Shown here: positions 58,391-64,000 of the stretch, piece by piece | How the letters are laid out: every line of letters starts with the position of its first letter | Position numbering within the stretch: the stretch's first letter is position 1 | DNA from: Paludibacterium denitrificans | Lineage (GTDB): Bacteria > Pseudomonadota > Gammaproteobacteria > Burkholderiales > Chromobacteriaceae | Length of the DNA: 64,000 nucleotides | Reading direction: 5' to 3' | Assembly (NCBI RefSeq): GCF_009707705.1 | Contig: NZ_WLYX01000001.1 | Coordinates: 3,100,001-3,164,000 of the forward strand | The notes under the pieces: generated by a model | What the model was told of the DNA's origin: nothing | The model's input: only the letters and a program-made list of their open reading frames with translations | Databases searched by the model: none | Position numbers and translations under genes: made by a program

Positions 58391-61300
58391 TTGTCTTCTC
58401 CTGCAGGCTGGTCCATCCAGTCCACATTTTTCATTTTGCGGACAATGACGAATTCATCACGGTTAGCACCCACAGTGCCGTAGTAGTTGAAGCCATAGGC
58501 CAACTGGGCGTAGCCTCCGATCATGTGGGTTGGTTTGGTGACAGTGCGGGTGACTGAGTTATGAATCCCGCCCCGCTTGCCACTGGTTTCCGCGCCCGGT
58601 ACGTTCACGATCTTTTCCGGGCGTGGTACATCAGCGTCATGCCTTCCGGCACCCGTTGAGAAACCACTGCACGGGCAGTCAGGGTACCGTTGACGTTGAA
58701 CACTTCAATCCAGTCGTTATCGACAATGCCCTTCTTGGCATCCACTTCCGATACCCATACGTGCGGGCCACCACGCGACAGGGTCAGCATGCGCAGGTTG
58801 TCCGAATAGGTACTGTGAATCCCCCATTTTTGGTGTGGGGTGATGAAATTGAGCACTACTTCATCGTTGCCATTCGGTTTCTTGCCCAGCAAAGCTGCCG
58901 TGGTTTTCAAGTCGACGGTCTAATATAAACACACAGGCCTTCACCGAACGCCCGCATCCACTGGTGATCCTGATAGAACTGCTGGCGGCCAGTGATGGTG
59001 CGCCATGGAATCAGCTCATGCACATTGGTATAACCGGCGTTGTAGCTAACTTCTTCGCTTTCCAGACCAGACCAAGTCGGCGAGGAAATGATCTTGCGTG
59101 GCTGAGCCTGCACATCACGGAAACGGATACTGTCATGCTCGCGCGGTAGCGCCAGATGGGTATGGTCGATACCGGTTACCTTGGACAGCGCTTCCCAGTG
59201 CTTTAACCGCCACGTGACCGTTGGTTTCCGGAGCCAGCGTGAGGATCATCTCTGCCGCATCGATAGCCGTATCCAGTCGGGGTTGGCCCTTGGCCACGCC
59301 GTCCGGCACCGTCTTGTTGAGGCCGCGCAACACGTCAATTTCATGCCCGGTCTTCCAACCAATACCCTTGCCGCCATTGCCCACTTTTTCCAACAACGGG
59401 CCAATGGAGGTGAATTTGTCGTAGATGGCACCGTAGTCACGTTCCACCACGGTCATGGCTAATACATGGTCTTGCCCGGCACAGGCTCGCATTCACCCTT
59501 CTTCCAGTCGCGCGGATCAAACGGCTGACCAAGTTCCTGCGGGGTATCATGCATCAACGGGGTAAGTACCAAATCTTGCTGTACGCCCGGGTAGTCCTTA
59601 CCAATTTCGGAAATCTTCTTGGCAAAGCCCTTGTAGATTTCCCAGTCGCTCTTGGCCTGCCACAGCGGCTGCACGGCTTCGGACAGCGGGTGGATGAAGG
59701 GGTGCATGTCGGACGTGTTAAGGTCGTCCTTCTCGTACCAAGTGGCGGTCGGCAGCACGATGTCGCCATACAGGCAGGTGGTGGACATGCGGAAATCCAG
59801 CACCACGAGCAGATCCAGCTTGCCCTCAGCGGCCGGGCGGACCGTGATTTCTTGCGGTTTAATGCAGTGCTCCTCACTGCCCATGACCGCGTTCTGGGTC
59901 CCCAACAGGTATTTGAGGAAGTATTCGTGGCCTTTGCCGGAGCTACCCAGAATATTGGAACGCCACACAAACATGTTGCGCGGGAAATTGCTGGGGTTAT
60001 CCGGATCGTTACAGGCCATGTCAAGTTGGCCGGACTTGAGACCATTCACCGTATAAGAGATCGGGTCCTGACCAGCTTTCTTCGCTTCAGCCACCACATC
60101 CAGAGGATTACGGGACAATTGCGGAGCAGAAGGCAGCCAGCCCATGCGTTCGGCCTTGGCGTTGTAGTCAATCAGACTCATGTTGGCCATTTTGCCGTCA
60201 GCAGTCGGGCACAGAATTTCGTTGACCGCCAGTTTCTCATGCCGCCATTGGCTGGTATGAGCATAGAAGAAACTGGTGCCGTTCATTTGCCGACTTGGAC
60301 GTACCCAGTCAGCAGCAAAAGCCAAGGGAGCCCAGCCGGTTTGCGGGCGCAGTTTTTCCTGACCAACATAATGAGCCCAGCCACCACCAGATTGGCCAAT
60401 ACAACCACAGAGCATCAGCATGTTGATGATGCCGCGATAGGTCATGTCCATGTGGTACCAGTGGTTAAGGCCCCGACGATAACCATGCTCTTGCCGTGGG
60501 TCTGATCCGCGTTTTGGGCGAATTCACGAGCCACCGGATCACCATCTCTGGCTTCACCCCGGTATGCTTTTGCTGCCAGTGCCGGGGTGTACGGTACATC
60601 AGCCATGTAATCGCTGGTGACATTGCCGCCACCCAGACCACGGTCGATACCATAGTTGGCCGCCATCAGGTCGAATACCGTGGCCACCAGTGCGGTACTG
60701 CCATCAGCCAGCACTACTTTGCGGGCAGGAACATTGCGGGTGAGCAGTTCGTCATGTTCAGCGCCAAAGTACGGGAAACCAACCCCGACTACGGCGTCAC
60801 GATTGTCGAGTAACGACAAACGAGCGCTCACTTCACGGCCGGATTTGCCATCGTTCTGCTGCAAGTTCCACTTGCCACTCTGACCCCAGCGGAAGCCGAT
60901 GGAACCAGTTGGCGCCACGATGTCGCCAGTGGGCTCATCAAATACCAGAGTCTTCCATTCCGGATTGTTGTCCTCGCCAGGTTATCGGCCAGATGGCTGG
61001 CGCGCAGGAAGTAGTCTGGCACATAGCGTTCACCATCCTGACGCAGGGTGACCAGCATCGGCATGTCAGTGTAACGACGGATGTAATCGGTGAAGTAGGC
61101 CGACGGGTTTTCGAGGTGGAATTCCTTGAAGATGACATGCCCCATGGCCATGGCCAGTGCAGCATCGGTTCCCTGTTTGGGAGCCAGCCAGATGTCGCTG
61201 AATTTGGCCATTTCACCAAAGTCGGCAGACACTGCCACAGTCTTGGTACCCTTGTAGCGCACTTCGGTATAGAAGTGAGCATCCGGCGTACGGGTCATCG

Positions 61301-62069
61301 GGATATTGGAACCCCATACCATGAGGTAAGTGGAGTTGTACCAGTCGGCCGATTCTGCCACGTCAGTCTGTTCGCCCCAGATCTGCGGGCTAGCCGGAGG
61401 CAAGTCGCAATACCAGTCGTAAAAGGACAGCGGCACCCCACCGATCAGGCTCAGATAGCGGCTACCTGACGCATAGCTGATCATCGACATGGCAGGGATA
61501 GGAGAGAAACCTACCACACGGTCCGGGCCAAAATTCTTGATGGTATAGGCGTTGGCCGCAGCAATGATTTCGTTGGCTTCATCCCAGTCAGCTCGAACGA
61601 AACCACCCTGACCACGCTTGCTCTTGTACTGTTTGGCGACTTGCGGATTCTGGCTGATATGCTGCCGGGCTTCTACCGGCCCCATGCTCTTGCGCGCCTC
61701 ACGCCACAGACGAGCCAAGTGACCGCGAATCATCGGGTATTTCACCCGCTGGGCTGAATACACATACCAGCTGTAAGAGGCACCACGCGGACAACCGCGT
61801 GGTTCATGATTCGGCAAGTCCGGTCGAGTACGCGGATAGTCAGTCTGCTGGGTTTCCCAAGTAATCAGGCCGTTTTTGACATATACCTTCCAGCTACAGG
61901 AGCCGGTGCAATTCACCCCGTGGGTAGAGCGCACGATCTTGTCGTGCTGCCAACGCTGGCGATAAGCGTTTTCCCACTGGCGGTCTTCATTGACCACCGC
62001 GCCATGGCCATCGGCAAAAGTGGATTTCACCTTGCCAAGGAAATTCAGTCTGTCCAGAAAGTGGCTCAT
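58387..62069 (-). CDS. narG: Respiratory nitrate reductase alpha subunit, multiply frame-interrupted
   Basis: About 1,230 residues, normal for NarG. N-terminal FS0 cluster site (RSTHGVNCTGSCSWKVYVKN), molybdopterin part (YWYCDLPPASPQIWGEQTDV region, VWGSNIPMTRTPDAHF), then LCGCIGQSGGGWAHYVGQEK and GDIVLPTATWYEKDDLNTSD. Breaks: 60980 (one G short at CCTGGG), 60465 (GGCCTTAACC where GGCCGGC is expected), 59459, 59200 (CACTGG for CCTGG, VKAWEALSKV), 58917 and 58617-58620 (CCGG for CCAGG, YHAQEKIVNV). Reduces nitrate to nitrite with the bis-MGD cofactor. Confidence 0.95.
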
Positions 62070-62288
62070 CTTGCCTCCGAATGGTTGCCGTCTGGCGGCG
62101 CACTAAGATTGGCCGCCAGCAAAATGCGGATACCCAAATTCACGCTTCCAAGCTTATGGCGAGGAATGCTTCGCTCCCATTCCCCACTGGACGCAACTCG
62201 TCGCGGCAGAGGGAGGAGTTGCGCCTACTACCAAAGGTGTAGCTATATGCACATTCAAGGTATAGCTATGCCAGTCGAATATAGAAAC
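62070..62288. promoter_or_regulatory. narG upstream region
   Basis: About 220 bases that should hold the narGHJI promoter. I looked for an FNR-type TTGAT-N4-ATCAA and did not find one. CTACTACCAAAGGTGTAG and TTCAAGGTATAG near 62225-62265 contain heptamer-like TAC/GTA units that could be NarL sites. Confidence 0.4.
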
Positions 62289-62318
62289 AAAAAAAGCGCC
62301 CCGAAGGGCGCCAAGATA
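62289..62318 (-). terminator. Terminator after narK2
   Basis: Minus strand: GGCGCCCTTCGGGGCGCTTTTTTTG, stem with TTCG loop and T run, 33 bases past the narK2 stop. It separates narK1K2 from narGHJI. Confidence 0.93.
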
Positions 62319-62350
62319 AGTTGTGCATCGCACCACTTGGAGAAAACCGC

Positions 62351-63725
62351 TTAGCAAGGAATTTCCGCATTCTTGCGGGCATAGAACCACCAGTTGATTA
62401 GCACACAGCTGGCATAGAACAGGATGAAAGCATACAGCGCGGCCTCCACTCCTCCGGTCATGGCGATGGAAGTACCATAGCTCTTCGGAATGAAGAACCC
62501 GCCGTACGCACCAATGGCACCAGAGAAGCCCAACACCGCGGCCGCCTCACGCGTGGCATCGGCCTGAGCCCGTTTTTGCGCGGCTTCGCCTTTACCGGCC
62601 AGACGCTGATGCAGCGTCAGGAAAATCACCGGCACCTGCATGAACGTGGAGCCATTACCCACCCCGGTCAGCGCAAACAGACACAAGAACATGGCAAAAA
62701 AGCCCGGAAGCTACCGCCCTGTCCCGCATGAGGCAGGAAGGCCAGCACACCACCCACGGCCAGCATCATTAGCAGGAAAACCGCTTGGGTCACACGTGCG
62801 CCACCAATTTTGTCGGCCAACCAGCCACCCACCGGGCGGGCCAGAGCGCCAACCAGCGGGCCATAGAACACGTACTTGGTCGGGTCAATATCCGGGAACT
62901 GGCCTTTCATCAACAGCGGGAAACCGGCCGAGAAGCCAATGAAGGAACCGAAAGTGCCAATGTACAACCAGCACATCAGCCAATTGTGCTTGCGTTTGAA
63001 AATAACAACCTGATCGGCAAACGAAGCACGGGCTGAAGCGATGTCATTCATCCCCAACCAAGCGGCAATGGTGGACAGGACGATGAAGGGCACCCAGACA
63101 AAGCATTCTGCAGCCACATCTTTTTGTGTACTGCAGCCTTTACCCATACTTGCGGCTCGCCACCAAAAGATCCGAACAGCCCCATGGTAATCACCAGCGG
63201 CACCACAAACTGCACCAGAGACACCCCAAGGTTACCCAAGCCAGCATTCAACCCCAGCGCCGTACCCTTTTCTGCTTTGGGAAAGAAGAAGCTGATATTG
63301 GACATGGACGAGCTGAAATTGCCACCACCAAAGCCACACAGCAAAGCAAGCACCACCATGGTGATGTAACTGGTGTTGGGGTCCTGCACGGCAAAACCGA
63401 TACCAATAGCTGGAATCAGCAAGCTGGCAGTGGAAATGGCTGTCCATTTACGTCCACCAAACACCGGCACCATAAAACTGTAGAAAATACGCAGCGTGGC
63501 ACCCGAAAGGGCTGGCAGCGCAGCCAGCCAGAACAGCTGGTTCTGACTGTAGCTAAAGCCGATGTTTGGCATATTGAGCACGGCTACGCTCCATACCTGC
63601 CAGATGACAAAGGCCAGCATCAGCGCGGGGATGGAAATCCACAAATTGCGCCGGGCTACTGCTTTGCCCTCCTGCAGCCAGAATTCCTTGCTCTCCGGTT
63701 CCCACCGGTCCAGTACATGTGACAT
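62351..63725 (-). CDS. narK: NarK-type nitrate/nitrite transporter (second copy), frame-interrupted
   Basis: About 457 residues, MFS with 12 segments. Start MSHVLDRWEPESKEFWLQEG. Nitrate-porter signatures: GFGGGNFSSSMSNISFFFP and the second one near the end, GFSGAIGAYGGFFIPKSYG. Breaks at 63115 (A run one short, VHKKDVAAECFVWVPF) and 62695 (GSFPGFFAMFL). Takes up nitrate or exchanges it for nitrite. Confidence 0.93.
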
Positions 63726-63778
63726 TGGGTCCTCCCTGATGGCACTTCGGCCATCAATCAAAAATGGGGTTACAGCTT

Positions 63779-64000
63779 TCAAGCCGACTGCTTGGCCACA
63801 CTGGCCACCGCCTTGCCCTGCTTCGGTTTGAAGGAAAAGTGCATCCAGACCAGCGACACGCACACCGTGCCATACAGCAACATGAAAGCGCTGCTACGTA
63901 CGCCAGTAATATCCAGCAACACACCGAAGAGAATGGGCAACAGGAAACCGCCAAGACCACCGGCCGGGCCTACCACACCGGACACCGCACCGATGTTGTC
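63779..64000 (-). CDS. narK: NarK-type transporter (first copy), partial
   Basis: The C-terminal 73 residues of another nitrate/nitrite MFS transporter: NIGAVSGVVGPAGGLGGFLL is the NarK family motif 2, followed by one helix and a basic tail. The 5' part is outside the window. The narK2 start is 54 bases further, so narK1K2 form an operon. Confidence 0.9.
   Translation of the reverse strand, partial: DNIGAVSGVVGPAGGLGGFLLPILFGVLLDITGVRSSAFMLLYGTVCVSLVWMHFSFKPKQGKAVASVAKQSA

Noticed and set aside
59549-60505. A 318-codon plus-strand frame
   Set aside because: Antisense to narG, which has clear family motifs.
62070-62350. FNR site upstream of narG
   Set aside because: No TTGAT-N4-ATCAA-like sequence was found by eye.
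1-64000. Massive true pseudogenisation (host-restricted genome)
   Set aside because: The breaks hit essential-type and highly conserved genes (dgt, narG, hox) at motif-specific points with otherwise perfect conservation.
1-64000. CRISPR array
   Set aside because: No regularly spaced repeats and no cas genes were seen.

Overview
The window looks like a chromosome segment of a GC-rich (roughly 55-60%) betaproteobacterium, most likely in the Neisseriales (Chromobacteriaceae type). The evidence is core-gene content (narXL with narK-narGHJI, long-form dgt, DUF1415, PpnP, DUF1003) and a short, dense, uptake-sequence-like repeat (AAGGTTGGCCGAA and its GTTGGCCGAA core) in the right half. No rRNA and no intact tRNA is present.

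Layout. 1-31.6 kb is accessory DNA. It starts with the end of a phage-type holin gene, followed by a minus-strand group of integron-type cassettes with attC sites but no integrase (0.5-2.7 kb). Next come a lipoprotein gene and a PhzF gene, then a Dcm-type cytosine methyltransferase - Vsr - EcoRII-like endonuclease operon with an unknown PD-(D/E)XK-like protein coupled to its end (4.9-9.2 kb). An AT-rich two-gene unit of unknown function follows (9.5-11.3 kb). Then comes a complete integron: intI, a LexA-like box and three cassettes encoding HNH-, HEPN- and PD-(D/E)XK-like proteins, each with attC (11.8-14.7 kb). After it lie a tRNA-Ser 3' fragment and a tyrosine recombinase. Two inverted IS21-family copies (16.8-19.2 and 28.3-30.7 kb) bracket a 9 kb mosaic of a GGDEF remnant, lipocalin and transporter fragments, Lrp+LysE, panB, AraC+DUF2000+LysE, a NERD nuclease and a SANT/Myb-like protein. 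Phage tail genes end the accessory part.

31.7-64 kb is mainly core-like: LysR/YeiH, the NAD-linked [NiFe] hydrogenase operon hoxFUYHW, a c/c/b cytochrome set, small housekeeping genes (ppnP, csp, dgt, msrB, carbonic anhydrase), an FAD oxidoreductase broken by an IS3-family element, and the nitrate respiration block narXL, DUF2249 and narK1-narK2-narGHJI. Hydrogenase, cytochromes and nitrate reductase fit a facultative anaerobe that can use H2 and nitrate.

The most striking property is the distribution of frame breaks. About 25 genes are interrupted, and most breaks fall where the protein family calls for GCCGGC or CCWGG. GCCGGC is almost absent; GCTTAAGC or relatives, or a 4-base loss, stand in its place. 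CCWGG often lacks its middle base. The two IS21 copies disagree with each other at exactly these points. I infer methylation-linked base-calling error (probably nanopore), so most 'pseudogenes' here are probably intact in the cell. The pattern itself points to two modified motifs, one of which fits the EcoRII/Dcm-type system encoded in the window.
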